From Bacteroidales bacterium (lineage in GTDB: Bacteria; Bacteroidota; Bacteroidia; Bacteroidales; P3), in contig JAFTDW010000060.1 of the NCBI GenBank assembly GCA_017454015.1, positions 1-64,000 of the forward strand: a stretch of DNA of 64,000 nucleotides. Reading direction: 5' to 3'. The notes under the pieces were generated by a model. That model was given only the letters and a program-made list of their open reading frames with translations. It ran no database searches and had not been told where the DNA came from. The position numbers were made by a program, and so were the translations under genes. Of this stretch, positions 46,311 to 55,673 are shown in pieces (within the stretch, counting starts at the first letter, position 1; each line of letters starts with the position of its first letter).

Positions 46311-47490
46311 TCACATATTGCCTCTTGCGCTGCTATTGGTTATAGTGACAGGTACCCATGCTCAACAAACGGCCACCGTACCTATAACCACTATAGGAGA
46401 GCTCGACTCCACCCTCACCGGCACCAGCTCGCTTTTCCTTTGGAACTCTAACTACTGGAGCGCCAACGACCATGGCACACTCATACTATATTGTGTAGAC
46501 ACAACCACCGGCACAACCACCCAAACCATCAATACCGGCCTTGTGGTCAATGATTTGGAAGAAATTGTGCAAAACGGAGACTACCTGTATCTGGGCGATG
46601 TGGGCAACAACCTTGGTGCACGCACCGACCTGCACATACTACGTATGCACAAAGACTCGCTGCTTGCCTGTCGCTACCGTGCCGACACCATTTTTTTCAC
46701 CTATGCAGACCAGACCAACTTCAGCTATAACAACTACGAGACCGACTTCGACTGTGAGGCTTTTGTGGTTAGCGGCGACAGTATCTACCTGTTCACCAAG
46801 CAGTGGACCACGCAAGGAACAACCTGCTATGCAGTGCCCACCGAACCCGGACGGCACGTGGCGCAGCCGAGAGAATCCGAACCCATAGGCGGACTTGTGA
46901 CAGGTGCCTGTCTCCTACCCCGGCAACGCATACTGCTGCTTTGCGGATACAGCACCACATTGACTCCTTTTGTATACATCTGCTATGATTTTCAGGGCAA
47001 TGGATTCTTTTCGGGACAGCACGCCAAAGCCACCATCAACACATTGGGTCTCCAGACCGAAGGTATAGCATCGGCCAACGGCTACAATGTCTATCTCACC
47101 AACGAGCACTTCTCCTACAGTTCATACATAAATGTGCCGCCACAGTTGTCGACAGTCGACCTGCGCCAGTTTCTTGCCGGATACCTGCACCTCGGAACCG
47201 ACAGAGTTGTACCAGAGAAAGACAAGTCCAATATTACAGTGTACCCCAACCCCGCAACCGATTATGTGACGGTTCGTAACCTGTCGACATTACAAGGCGT
47301 TACCAGCGGTTCGCTTCTGCAGCTGTGCGATGTCCAGGGACGCATAGTCAGCACTCAACTGCTGAATGACTCCACAATAGCACACGGCATTTCTATGTCG
47401 CTCCACGGGCTGCCTGCAGGAGTATACCAGCTCCGAGTCTCTGCCGACAAAGGCCGATCATGGAGCATCTCATTTGTAAAGAACAGGTAA
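46294..47490 (+). CDS. Secreted protein with a T9SS type A sorting domain
   Basis: The 398-aa product has a signal peptide ending at THAQ, a beta-propeller-like body of about 280 residues with no assigned function, and from about residue 310 the type A sorting domain: ITVYPNPATDYVTVRN, DVQGRIV, LPAGVYQLRVS and the basic end SFVKNR. This implies export by the type IX secretion system. It starts inside clpC (17-base overlap), so translation is probably coupled. Confidence 0.87.
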   Translation: MRLRISHILPLALLLVIVTGTHAQQTATVPITTIGELDSTLTGTSSLFLWNSNYWSANDHGTLILYCVDTTTGTTTQTINTGLVVNDLEEIVQNGDYLYLGDVGNNLGARTDLHILRMHKDSLLACRYRADTIFFTYADQTNFSYNNYETDFDCEAFVVSGDSIYLFTKQWTTQGTTCYAVPTEPGRHVAQPRESEPIGGLVTGACLLPRQRILLLCGYSTTLTPFVYICYDFQGNGFFSGQHAKATINTLGLQTEGIASANGYNVYLTNEHFSYSSYINVPPQLSTVDLRQFLAGYLHLGTDRVVPEKDKSNITVYPNPATDYVTVRNLSTLQGVTSGSLLQLCDVQGRIVSTQLLNDSTIAHGISMSLHGLPAGVYQLRVSADKGRSWSISFVKNR

Positions 47491-47536
47491 AAAACTCGTC
47501 ACCATACAGTTTGTCGCCAGCCTCAAAGTTTGGACC

Positions 47537-48340
47537 ATGATTGCTGTAATTATCGGGATAATACTACCTTTGGTGGGCACTATGATAGGGTCGGCATTTG
47601 TTTTTTTCATGAAGAAAGAAATCCCCGACCGACTTCAAAAGACTCTTCTTGGCTTTGCCAGCGGGGTCATGGTGGCAGCCAGCGTATGGTCGTTGTTGAT
47701 ACCGAGCATCGAGATGTCGGAGTCACTCGGATCTGCTGGCAGCACCGCAGGGGTCTGTGGACTTTTGCTGCACGTGCTGCCTGCCGCCGTGGGATTTCTG
47801 GCTGGCATAGGGTTCTTGCTGCTCATAGACGAACTAACACCTCACCTTCATATTGGCTCCGAAAAAGCCGAAGGTCCACACGCAAAACTTTCGCGCACCA
47901 CAATGCTGGCACTTGCCGTCACCATACACAACCTGCCAGAAGGCATGTCCGTTGGAGCTGTATTTGCTGGCGAAGCACAAGGTCTGACACTTAGTGCCGC
48001 ACTGGTTGTAAGCATAGGCATTGCCATACAAAACATCCCCGAAGGTGCCATTATCTCGATGCCGATGCATGCTGAAGGAAATTCTCGCTGGCGGTCGTTC
48101 CTCATTGGCTCTTTGAGTGGCGTAGTGGAACCCATTGGCTCGGTGGTCACCCTGTTGCTGGCCTCGGCATTGGGGGTATCCCTCCCCTACCTGTTAGCCT
48201 TTGCTGCGGGAGCCATGATGTATGTTGTTGTCGAAGAGCTTATCCCCGAAACAGCCCAAGGCCAACACACCAACCTCTCCACCATCGGCTTCGCCCTCGG
48301 CTTTGTACTTATGATGGCCATGGACGTAGCACTGGGGTGA
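47537..48340 (+). CDS. ZIP-family metal transporter
   Basis: The 267-aa product has about eight transmembrane helices and both ZIP metal-site motifs, TIHNLPEGMSVGA and IAIQNIPEGAIIS. ZIP proteins bring zinc, iron or other divalent metals into the cytoplasm. It ends nine bases from the convergent AsmA gene. Confidence 0.9.
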   Translation: MIAVIIGIILPLVGTMIGSAFVFFMKKEIPDRLQKTLLGFASGVMVAASVWSLLIPSIEMSESLGSAGSTAGVCGLLLHVLPAAVGFLAGIGFLLLIDELTPHLHIGSEKAEGPHAKLSRTTMLALAVTIHNLPEGMSVGAVFAGEAQGLTLSAALVVSIGIAIQNIPEGAIISMPMHAEGNSRWRSFLIGSLSGVVEPIGSVVTLLLASALGVSLPYLLAFAAGAMMYVVVEELIPETAQGQHTNLSTIGFALGFVLMMAMDVALG

Positions 48341-48348
48341 GTACAATC

Positions 48349-51300
48349 TTATTGAGTGCGTTGCTTGTTGCGAGTTTCCTGCTTGACGTTGGCTTCGAGG
48401 GATTCCCTTATTAGTTTCTTCAACGCCAAGGTGCGCTGCTGCACGTCGTTGCGCTTCTCGGGGACAAACAGCTCGGCATATCTCAGCTTGGACAGCTGGA
48501 AGTTCAGCTTGGGCATCACACCCACAACGTCGACAGCAAGGCGCGCTGGCAACGGCGACTTGAGCAATTCGAGGTGATAGTCGTAGTTCATGTCGAGGTT
48601 GTGGCGACCGGCAACCACAAGGTTGTATTTGTTCATTGTCAGTGAGAACGGATACACCTCAACCTCTTTGCGGAATACCGTCATAGCCACATCGAGGCTG
48701 TCTATCATGAGCTTCTCGTCCTTCTGCCGCCAATCCTTGGCACCTATGAGTTTCATGATACGCGAGACGGAAGCGTCGTCCATCACCACAAGGCTGTCGC
48801 CTGTTATTGCTGCTGCGCCGCGGAGTGTCGACATCTTGGGTTTATAGAAAGCGTCGAGGTATGTCTCTGCACAGAGGTGGAAGTCGGCCTTGCCGGAGAA
48901 GGCGGTAATCATGGGCAGCAGGGTGTCGACGTAGGGTATCATGTCGACCAGCTCGTCGAGGTATATGTCGAGCAGGTGGAAATCCATGCCGAGGAATATG
49001 TGGTTGACTCTTGGAGTGCGGTATATGGCGGTGAGCTGCATACGGGCCGCTTTGCACACGAAACCTATCTCGTTGAGCACCGCCACGCCGTCCTTGATGC
49101 TTATGTCGCCACCAAGGTCGCTAAGCTCGTTGCCGAAAGCCTGGGCTCCGCGGAAACGGGTGTGGAGTGTGAAGTCTACGTCGCGGGGCACTATGAACGG
49201 GTCGGCCTGGGCCGGCACGTTGTCCTCTTTACGTTGTGAGGCAAGGGTGTCCTCGTCGGTACCGAGACCGCTGAGGGCGTCGAGCAGGTCGTCGACATTG
49301 GTGTAGTTGGAGGTTAGAGTGAGGTCGCCGCGGAGCATACCCTCATGGGAGAGCCATTCGGCAAGGCCATAGACGGTGCCGCCGATGAATATGTCGCTGT
49401 TGCCGAAGAGCAACGAAGCATCGGTAAGTCGCAGACGTTCTGCATTGTAGTCGAGCCTCACGCCGGGCACCTGGAGTGTGTATGGCAGTGAAGAGGCTTG
49501 GACGGTTGCGTTCTTTACGTTGATGTCGGCCACTGGCGACCACTGCTGGAGGGCATTGCTCTTTGTCGAGTCGTAGACCGCCGAGGCTTTGAGGGCGAGG
49601 CCGGCGAGGGTCGCCGACATGTTTTTACCCATCGACAGGTCTACTTTACCGCCGTTGTATTGTATGTCATAATTCTGCTTATGAGCTTTCTCGAACATGG
49701 CGAAATGGCCTTGAGGATCGGTGAGGTCGGCCTCTATGCTGTCCATGTCGGCCTTGATACGCCTAAACTTGAAGTCGCAGTCGACAGCCAGCGGAACCGT
49801 GGAGTCGAGCACATCGCTCACGGCGGCGTCGAGGTCCAAGCCTGCTATTGATGCGTCTATGTCGCTGTCGGCCAACACGGCGTGCAAGCTTTCGCTGCTT
49901 ATCCTAACCAGTGCCAGCTGGTGGTTTACGCGCTTGGCCATGTTGGGCTTTTTGTCGATGTTGAGGTGCACCAGCGGTGAAGTCACCATCATGCTGTCGG
50001 TGTTGTAGCGGAGGCGTTTCAGGTCGACGGTGCCGCGGAGCACTGTCTTGGCGAGTTTCATAGTCTCCAGCTGTTTCTTGTCGGTCTCAACATAAAGGTT
50101 GAGGTCGGCTTTGCCATCGAGGTTGAAGTCTGCTGCAGCGCCAGCGGTGTCGGGATAGACCAAATCCATGAGTTGCGGCAGGTCGAGCAGTCCTTTCACA
50201 TCGGCGGCGATAGCCATCTTTCCGTTGAGGTCGTCGACTTTGCCTTTAAGTGTCAGCGTGCCGGCACCCGTATGGGCCTTGAGCTCTTTGAACTCCACCG
50301 ACGATGGCTTGGCGTTGGTGTCGCTCAGGTCGAGTTCGGCAGCCACCACACCTTCAATGTCTTCCACAGGCCACGGCAGGATGGATTTGTCTATGAAATT
50401 ACCATCCTTTATATCGACCTCGGCACCGATAAGCGGCAACTTGCCTTCGCCGAGCTTGCCTTTGGCTTTGGCCTTCAGACCCACCAACGCGTCGATACCC
50501 ATGCTTTGGGGTATAATCTTAAGTCCTTTGGGTATAAGTTTCAGTAGCTCGCCTATCCTCACCTTTTCGATGTCGAAATCCACGTCCATGTCCATCTCAC
50601 GATTTTCCGTGGGCAGCAGCACATTGCCTGTAATGCCTAATTTCAGCGCATCGTCGATCAAGGCTATGGAAACTTTGTGCAGTGCTGTCGACATTGAGTC
50701 GAGGTCTGCATCGACCTTGGCGTCAATTTTCAGGAGGTTGTCCTTTCCTATGTCATGATCGAGGTACGTAACCTTGCCCATAGAGAACTGAGCCCGAGGC
50801 ACCTCGAGGTTTATGCCAGCGTGAAGCTGCTGTTGCTTGCCGCGTAGCAGCACGCGCAGGTCGGTCTCGTCGAGACTCGCCGTCATGCCACTTGCCGCAT
50901 CGGTGTATGAGGCACAGAGGTCGCGAATGACAAGCTTGTCAACATCCATCAAATTGGGCAACACGAGAGGTCCGCTCTCGGTGGTGTCTTCTGACGGAGG
51001 AAATATATCAAGGTTGTTATTGCCGTTGGTGTCGAAATAGATATTGACGCGAGGCTTGTTGATGTTAAGGCGGTTGACAATGATTGACCCATCTTTGAGC
51101 AGAGCCTTGATATCCACACCCACTGCGAGGCTTTTGATGCTTGCAAGGGTGTCGTTGGGACAGCCTTCCATGGGATTTACGAGCGTCACGCCTTTCACGT
51201 CGAGTCCCACCTTGGGGAATGTCTTGACCAGTGTAAGGTCGACATTGTCGAAATGCGACTCGCAGAGTATATACTTGTCGGCAACGCTGTTGACTATCTT

Positions 51301-51411
51301 GGTAAGCTTGGACGGTGTAAGCACGAGCCAGCAGACGACAGCCACCACCACAATGACGAGAGCCACCAGGGAGAGCAGCGACCAGAGTGTTATTTTGAGA
51401 CCTTTTTTCAT
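48349..51411 (-). CDS. AsmA-family protein, 1020 aa
   Basis: One N-terminal transmembrane helix (ITLWSLLSLVALVIVVVAVV) anchors a long periplasmic beta-rich body with repeating hydrophobic strands. The N-terminal AsmA domain starts near KYILCESHFDNVDLTLVKTF, and the C-terminal part includes FSGKADFHLCAETYL. AsmA-like proteins form grooves thought to carry phospholipids across the periplasm. The ATG overlaps the upstream lipoprotein stop (ATGA). Confidence 0.85.
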   Translation of the reverse strand: MKKGLKITLWSLLSLVALVIVVVAVVCWLVLTPSKLTKIVNSVADKYILCESHFDNVDLTLVKTFPKVGLDVKGVTLVNPMEGCPNDTLASIKSLAVGVDIKALLKDGSIIVNRLNINKPRVNIYFDTNGNNNLDIFPPSEDTTESGPLVLPNLMDVDKLVIRDLCASYTDAASGMTASLDETDLRVLLRGKQQQLHAGINLEVPRAQFSMGKVTYLDHDIGKDNLLKIDAKVDADLDSMSTALHKVSIALIDDALKLGITGNVLLPTENREMDMDVDFDIEKVRIGELLKLIPKGLKIIPQSMGIDALVGLKAKAKGKLGEGKLPLIGAEVDIKDGNFIDKSILPWPVEDIEGVVAAELDLSDTNAKPSSVEFKELKAHTGAGTLTLKGKVDDLNGKMAIAADVKGLLDLPQLMDLVYPDTAGAAADFNLDGKADLNLYVETDKKQLETMKLAKTVLRGTVDLKRLRYNTDSMMVTSPLVHLNIDKKPNMAKRVNHQLALVRISSESLHAVLADSDIDASIAGLDLDAAVSDVLDSTVPLAVDCDFKFRRIKADMDSIEADLTDPQGHFAMFEKAHKQNYDIQYNGGKVDLSMGKNMSATLAGLALKASAVYDSTKSNALQQWSPVADINVKNATVQASSLPYTLQVPGVRLDYNAERLRLTDASLLFGNSDIFIGGTVYGLAEWLSHEGMLRGDLTLTSNYTNVDDLLDALSGLGTDEDTLASQRKEDNVPAQADPFIVPRDVDFTLHTRFRGAQAFGNELSDLGGDISIKDGVAVLNEIGFVCKAARMQLTAIYRTPRVNHIFLGMDFHLLDIYLDELVDMIPYVDTLLPMITAFSGKADFHLCAETYLDAFYKPKMSTLRGAAAITGDSLVVMDDASVSRIMKLIGAKDWRQKDEKLMIDSLDVAMTVFRKEVEVYPFSLTMNKYNLVVAGRHNLDMNYDYHLELLKSPLPARLAVDVVGVMPKLNFQLSKLRYAELFVPEKRNDVQQRTLALKKLIRESLEANVKQETRNKQRTQ

Positions 51412-51773
51412 TTGTTTACACGCGTATAGGTGAACGACTGCAAGTAGTTGTCCTTATAGGAAAGCCGCGTAGAAGTGAGCTCCGTAAGGGTATAGCTCTT
51501 GGGTACGCGCCCTCCCATCTCCATAATGTGTACATGGGTTAGCTGGTTGCCGTCGAGAGTCCATTCGAAAGGCTGTCCTTCTTCTTCCGACACGTCGTCG
51601 CCGGTGTCCCAGGTGACGCCAGTACCCACAGGGTCGTAGCGGTAGTATTCGGTGCCGCTAACCCACTTGCCGGGCAAAAGAGACTCGTCGAAAGTCACAT
51701 CTTCCTGCTTGCACGAGGTAAGGCACAGCAGGACACAAACCAGAGGTATGGAAAACAATAAACCTTTTTTCAT
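51408..51773 (-). CDS. Small lipocalin-like lipoprotein
   Basis: The 121-aa product has a lipoprotein signal (VLLCLTSC, Cys21) and then a short beta-barrel-like domain starting LLPGKWVSGTEYYRYDP, in which GKW is typical of lipocalin-like proteins. It may bind a small hydrophobic ligand. I chose ATG 51773 because MKKGLLFSIPL gives a normal signal peptide. Confidence 0.72.
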   Translation of the reverse strand: MKKGLLFSIPLVCVLLCLTSCKQEDVTFDESLLPGKWVSGTEYYRYDPVGTGVTWDTGDDVSEEEGQPFEWTLDGNQLTHVHIMEMGGRVPKSYTLTELTSTRLSYKDNYLQSFTYTRVNK

Positions 51774-51871
51774 ATTAGTAATAAAAAACGCAGCCATTGT
51801 GGCTTTATTGCCCTATGGCAACTTTTATATAAAAATAACATACCATAATATTTTATGTCGAATTTTATCGT

Positions 51872-51879
51872 TACTTTTG
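51872..51879 (+). promoter_or_regulatory. -7 box (TACTTTTG) for the exporter operon
   Basis: TACTTTTG fits TAnnTTTG and lies 70 bases before the TolC-like gene at 51949. Confidence 0.55.
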
Positions 51880-51948
51880 CACTTCGTTTACAAAGCCCCA
51901 TAATCCTCATTAATTTTTGAGAATGTGGTTAATGTGTTGAATTGAGAT

Positions 51949-53427
51949 ATGAATGGCTTAATGAAATTTTTGGTTGCACCGCTGTTTATGGCATGTATCA
52001 TGATGCCCTCGGCAGCCTATTCGCAACAGACCTACACACTACAGCAGTGCCGCGACAAGGCATTGGAAGACAACCTGTCGCTAAAAAAGGCGCAGCAGCG
52101 CATGGACGAGACCGAATATCTGAAAAAGGCCGCTTTCTGGCAAATGATGCCGCGCATCACCGCCAACGGTGGCTACCTCTGGACCCAGAAAACCATCTCG
52201 CTGCTCAGCGACGAGCAACAGTCGAGAATCAACAATATGGGCAATACCGTTCAGAACGGTCTCAACGAAGCTCTCCGCGAGAACCTTTCCAACCTCCCTG
52301 TGGGCGGCGAGATAATAGCTGCCCAGCTTGCCAACATTGTCAACAGCTCTTCGCTCAGCTCATCGCTCAACGCAGTAGGTCAGGACATTACCAATGGTTT
52401 TGAGACCGACACGCGCAACACCACCTTTGCAGTTGCCACTGTCAACTATCCAGTGTTCACTGGCGGCAAGCTCTATTCGCTGTATCGCTCGGCTGCACTT
52501 ATCAACAGCCTTGCAGGCATAGAGTGCCAGAAACAGCGCGATGAGACAATAATAGCTGTCGACAATGCTTTCTGGCAGGTGGTGAGCCTAAAGCTCAAGA
52601 AGGAGCTTGCCGAGAAATACGACAGCCTGCTCACACGCATGCTGAGCGACGCCGAAGCCATGCGCGCCGCCGGCCTTGCCACCAACGCCGACATCACCTC
52701 TATCCAAGTGAAACTCAACGAAGCCCGTCTTAACCTCACCAAGGCCTCGGGAGGGCTCGAACTCGCCAAGATGTACCTTGCACAACTCTGCTCCATAGAC
52801 CCCGACAGCCTCATGGATGTAGAAGAACCAGTGACAACACTCCAAAGCACCTGCACCCCCGACACCATTGACATGGCCGACGCCACTGCTCGGCGATACG
52901 AGATGCGTATGCTGCGTGTGTCCGACAGCATTGCCGGCGAAGGGGTGCGCATGGCACGTGCCACGCTGATGCCCAACGTGTTACTCTCTGGCGGCTATCT
53001 CGTGTCGAACCCCAACCTCTTCAACGGCTTCAAGAATGAGTTTGGCGGCACTGCACTGGCTGCCGTTACTGTCAACATACCGATAGTCCACCCCTCGGCC
53101 TACTACTCCCTGAAAGCCGCCAAGGCACGCAAACGGCAAGTTGCTTCGCAAATAGAGGAGGCTGAGCAGCTTATACATTTGCAAATAAACAAGGTGAACA
53201 ACGAACTGGCACTTTCCGAGAAGAAGCTTGCGCAGGCTCTCAGCAACCTTGAGCTGGCCAACCAGAACCTCAAGCTCGCCAGCGAGAGCTACGCCGAAGG
53301 GCTGGCCTCCACCTCCACCCTGCTTGCTGCCCAGACGGCCTGGCTCAGCGCACGCTCCGAAGTGCTCGACGCGCGCATAGAGCTCTCAATGGCCAAACTC
53401 TATCTGCAACAAGCCATCGGAAAATGA
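51949..53427 (+). CDS. TolC-family outer membrane protein
   Basis: The 492-aa product has a signal peptide ending SAAYSQQ, the TolC opening YTLQQCRDKALEDNLSLKKA, and two long helical repeats (GLELAKMYLAQLCSIDPDSL; NLELANQNLKLASESYAEGL). It should form the outer-membrane channel of a three-part exporter with the HlyD-type and ABC-2 genes that follow. Confidence 0.9.
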   Translation: MNGLMKFLVAPLFMACIMMPSAAYSQQTYTLQQCRDKALEDNLSLKKAQQRMDETEYLKKAAFWQMMPRITANGGYLWTQKTISLLSDEQQSRINNMGNTVQNGLNEALRENLSNLPVGGEIIAAQLANIVNSSSLSSSLNAVGQDITNGFETDTRNTTFAVATVNYPVFTGGKLYSLYRSAALINSLAGIECQKQRDETIIAVDNAFWQVVSLKLKKELAEKYDSLLTRMLSDAEAMRAAGLATNADITSIQVKLNEARLNLTKASGGLELAKMYLAQLCSIDPDSLMDVEEPVTTLQSTCTPDTIDMADATARRYEMRMLRVSDSIAGEGVRMARATLMPNVLLSGGYLVSNPNLFNGFKNEFGGTALAAVTVNIPIVHPSAYYSLKAAKARKRQVASQIEEAEQLIHLQINKVNNELALSEKKLAQALSNLELANQNLKLASESYAEGLASTSTLLAAQTAWLSARSEVLDARIELSMAKLYLQQAIGK

Positions 53428-53489
53428 CATAATAAAATAGTATCTCCTTATAAAAAGACATAAACAACTCAAAAAACACTACAGTAACT

Positions 53490-54500
53490 ATGGCAAGCAA
53501 CGAAACCGAACGAGTACAGTTTGACAACCGCAAGAGCATGTGGATTGGCATAGGTGTCATTATCAGCATTGTGACGGTTGTGGCGTTGATAGGTGTCTAT
53601 GCGCTGCGTCCCGAGCCCGAGATTTTGCAGGGCCAAGTCGAGGCCTCGGAATACAGGGTCTCCAACAAGATACCGGGGCGCATCGACACATTCTTCGTGG
53701 CCGAAGGCGACCATGTTGCCATTGGCGACACCCTCGCCTTTGTCAACAGTCCCGAAGTGGAAGCCAAGCTCATGCAGGCGCAGGCCGCCCGCTCCGCAGC
53801 CTCCGCGCAGAGCACCAAAGCCAATACCGGCGCTCGCAGCCAGCAGATAGCCGCCGCCTACGAGATGTGGCAGAAAGCTGAAGCAGGCGTAGAAATCGCC
53901 AAGAAGTCGGCAGACCGTGTCAAAGAGCTTTACAACAAAGGTGTAATAACCGCGCAGAAGAACGATGAGGCGCAGGCGCAGTACAAAGCCGCCGTTGCCA
54001 CCGCCAATGCCGCCAAGCAGCAGTACGAGATGGCTCTTGAGGGTGCCCGCCAGGAAGACCGCTCGGCTGCCGAAGCCCTTGTGGCCCAAGCCACCGGCGC
54101 TGTAACTGAGGTGCAGGGCTATATGCGAGACCGTTACATCACTGCCCCAGCAGCTGGCGAAGTGGCGGAAATCTACCCCAAACACGGCGAACTGATAGGC
54201 ACAGGCTCTCCCGTGTTGTCGATAGTCGACATGGAAGATCCCTGGTTCACCTTCAACGTGCGCGAAGACCTGTTGGGCGAGCTGCGTGTGGGGGCAGTGG
54301 TTGATGTATGCATACCTGCTCTCGGTGACTCAACCTACAAAGCACGCGTGACTTATATGCGCCCCATGGCAAGCTACGCCACGTGGCGAGCCACAAAGAC
54401 CGCAGGCCAGTACGACGTGAAAAGCTTCGCTCTCAAGCTTACACCCATGCAACCAATTGAGGGGCTGTGCGAGGGCATGACGGCAATCATCAAACGATAA
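53490..54500 (+). CDS. HlyD-family membrane fusion protein
   Basis: The 336-aa product has one N-terminal helix (IGIGVIISIVTVVALIGVYA), a biotinyl-lipoyl-like strand pair (VEASEYRVSNKIPGRIDTF, FVAEGDHVAIGDTLAFV), a long coiled coil rich in Ala and Gln, and a beta-barrel end. It bridges the inner-membrane permeases to TolC. Confidence 0.92.
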   Translation: MASNETERVQFDNRKSMWIGIGVIISIVTVVALIGVYALRPEPEILQGQVEASEYRVSNKIPGRIDTFFVAEGDHVAIGDTLAFVNSPEVEAKLMQAQAARSAASAQSTKANTGARSQQIAAAYEMWQKAEAGVEIAKKSADRVKELYNKGVITAQKNDEAQAQYKAAVATANAAKQQYEMALEGARQEDRSAAEALVAQATGAVTEVQGYMRDRYITAPAAGEVAEIYPKHGELIGTGSPVLSIVDMEDPWFTFNVREDLLGELRVGAVVDVCIPALGDSTYKARVTYMRPMASYATWRATKTAGQYDVKSFALKLTPMQPIEGLCEGMTAIIKR

Positions 54501-54506
54501 GTGTAG

Positions 54507-55673
54507 ATGAAAGAATCTCCTTTCATAAAGGTGATATTCCGTGAGTTGGGGCGACTGCGCAGGCGTCCGCGCTACCTTATTGTAGTAACGCTGGGTATCG
54601 TCTTCAGCTACGTGTTTTTCATAACCCTTATGTACGACGGCCAGCCCCAGAAACTCCCGGTGGCAGTGGTCGACCATGATGCGTCATACCTCTCGCGCCG
54701 TCTGTGCCAGGAACTCAACGCCACACAAGGGGTTAAGGTAGTGGCGGTTTACGACAATCACATGCAGGCTCGCAAAGCCATACAACGACAAGACATATAC
54801 GCCTTTATAGAAATTCCCGAAGGCACATACGCCAACCTGCTCGACTTCAAGACACCACATCTCGCTCTCTATACCAGCAACACCTACCTGCTTCCCGGCC
54901 AGCTCTCGTACCGCTCGCTGGCTACTATATGCAGGCTTGCCTCCGGCGCAGTCCACCGTGAGATTCTTCGCAAACAAGGAGTCGACGACCAGGCCATAAC
55001 CTACGCCATACAGCCCATTGCCATCGACGCGCACTACATAAGCAACCCCACAGCCAACTACCAGCCCTACGTGCTCACCACCGTGCTGCCGGGTATCATT
55101 GGGCTTATGGCTGTAATCTTCACCCTCTATATCATTGGCGAAGAGCAACATCTCTCCACCGCACGCCATTGGATCAAGGTGGCGCAAGGCAACATCATGG
55201 CAGCCCTTGCTGGCAAGCTCCTCCCCTACTTCCTCTATTTCTCGCTGCTCACCATTATTGGCAACCTCATACTCTTCGGCCCGCTCCACTACACGCTGCA
55301 AGGGTCGTTCCTCGCCCTCTCGCTGCTCTCCATACTTTACATAGCCGCATTGCAAGCCGTTGCAGTTTTCATTGTCGCTTTGGTCCCTGACATGCACCTG
55401 TCAATCTGTATTGGTGCCATCTACACCACGCTGGCCTTCACCATGTCGGGCTTCTCGTTTCCCGTGACGAGTATGCCACCGGCCTTGCAGGGTTTTAGCA
55501 TCATCTTCCCCCTGCGCCACTATTACCTGACCTACGTAGACATAGCGCTATACGACGCTCCGTTCTTCCAAGGTCTGCTCCATGCACTTCCACTGCTCGC
55601 ACTCTGCGCCACCTTCTTCATAGCCTCACTGCTCATCTACCGCAACTATACAAAAACTGCCGCAATGTCATGA
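54507..55673 (+). CDS. ABC-2 type permease 1 of an exporter without an ATPase gene
   Basis: The 388-aa product has a first helix (YLIVVTLGIVFSYVFFITL), a large periplasmic domain opening with KLPVAVVDHDASYLSRRLCQ, and five C-terminal helices with SGFSFPVTSMPPALQGFSII, the ABC-2 signature region (YadH/YbhR-like). It overlaps the next permease by four bases. Such permeases normally need a nucleotide-binding subunit, and none is encoded here. Confidence 0.87.
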   Translation: MKESPFIKVIFRELGRLRRRPRYLIVVTLGIVFSYVFFITLMYDGQPQKLPVAVVDHDASYLSRRLCQELNATQGVKVVAVYDNHMQARKAIQRQDIYAFIEIPEGTYANLLDFKTPHLALYTSNTYLLPGQLSYRSLATICRLASGAVHREILRKQGVDDQAITYAIQPIAIDAHYISNPTANYQPYVLTTVLPGIIGLMAVIFTLYIIGEEQHLSTARHWIKVAQGNIMAALAGKLLPYFLYFSLLTIIGNLILFGPLHYTLQGSFLALSLLSILYIAALQAVAVFIVALVPDMHLSICIGAIYTTLAFTMSGFSFPVTSMPPALQGFSIIFPLRHYYLTYVDIALYDAPFFQGLLHALPLLALCATFFIASLLIYRNYTKTAAMS

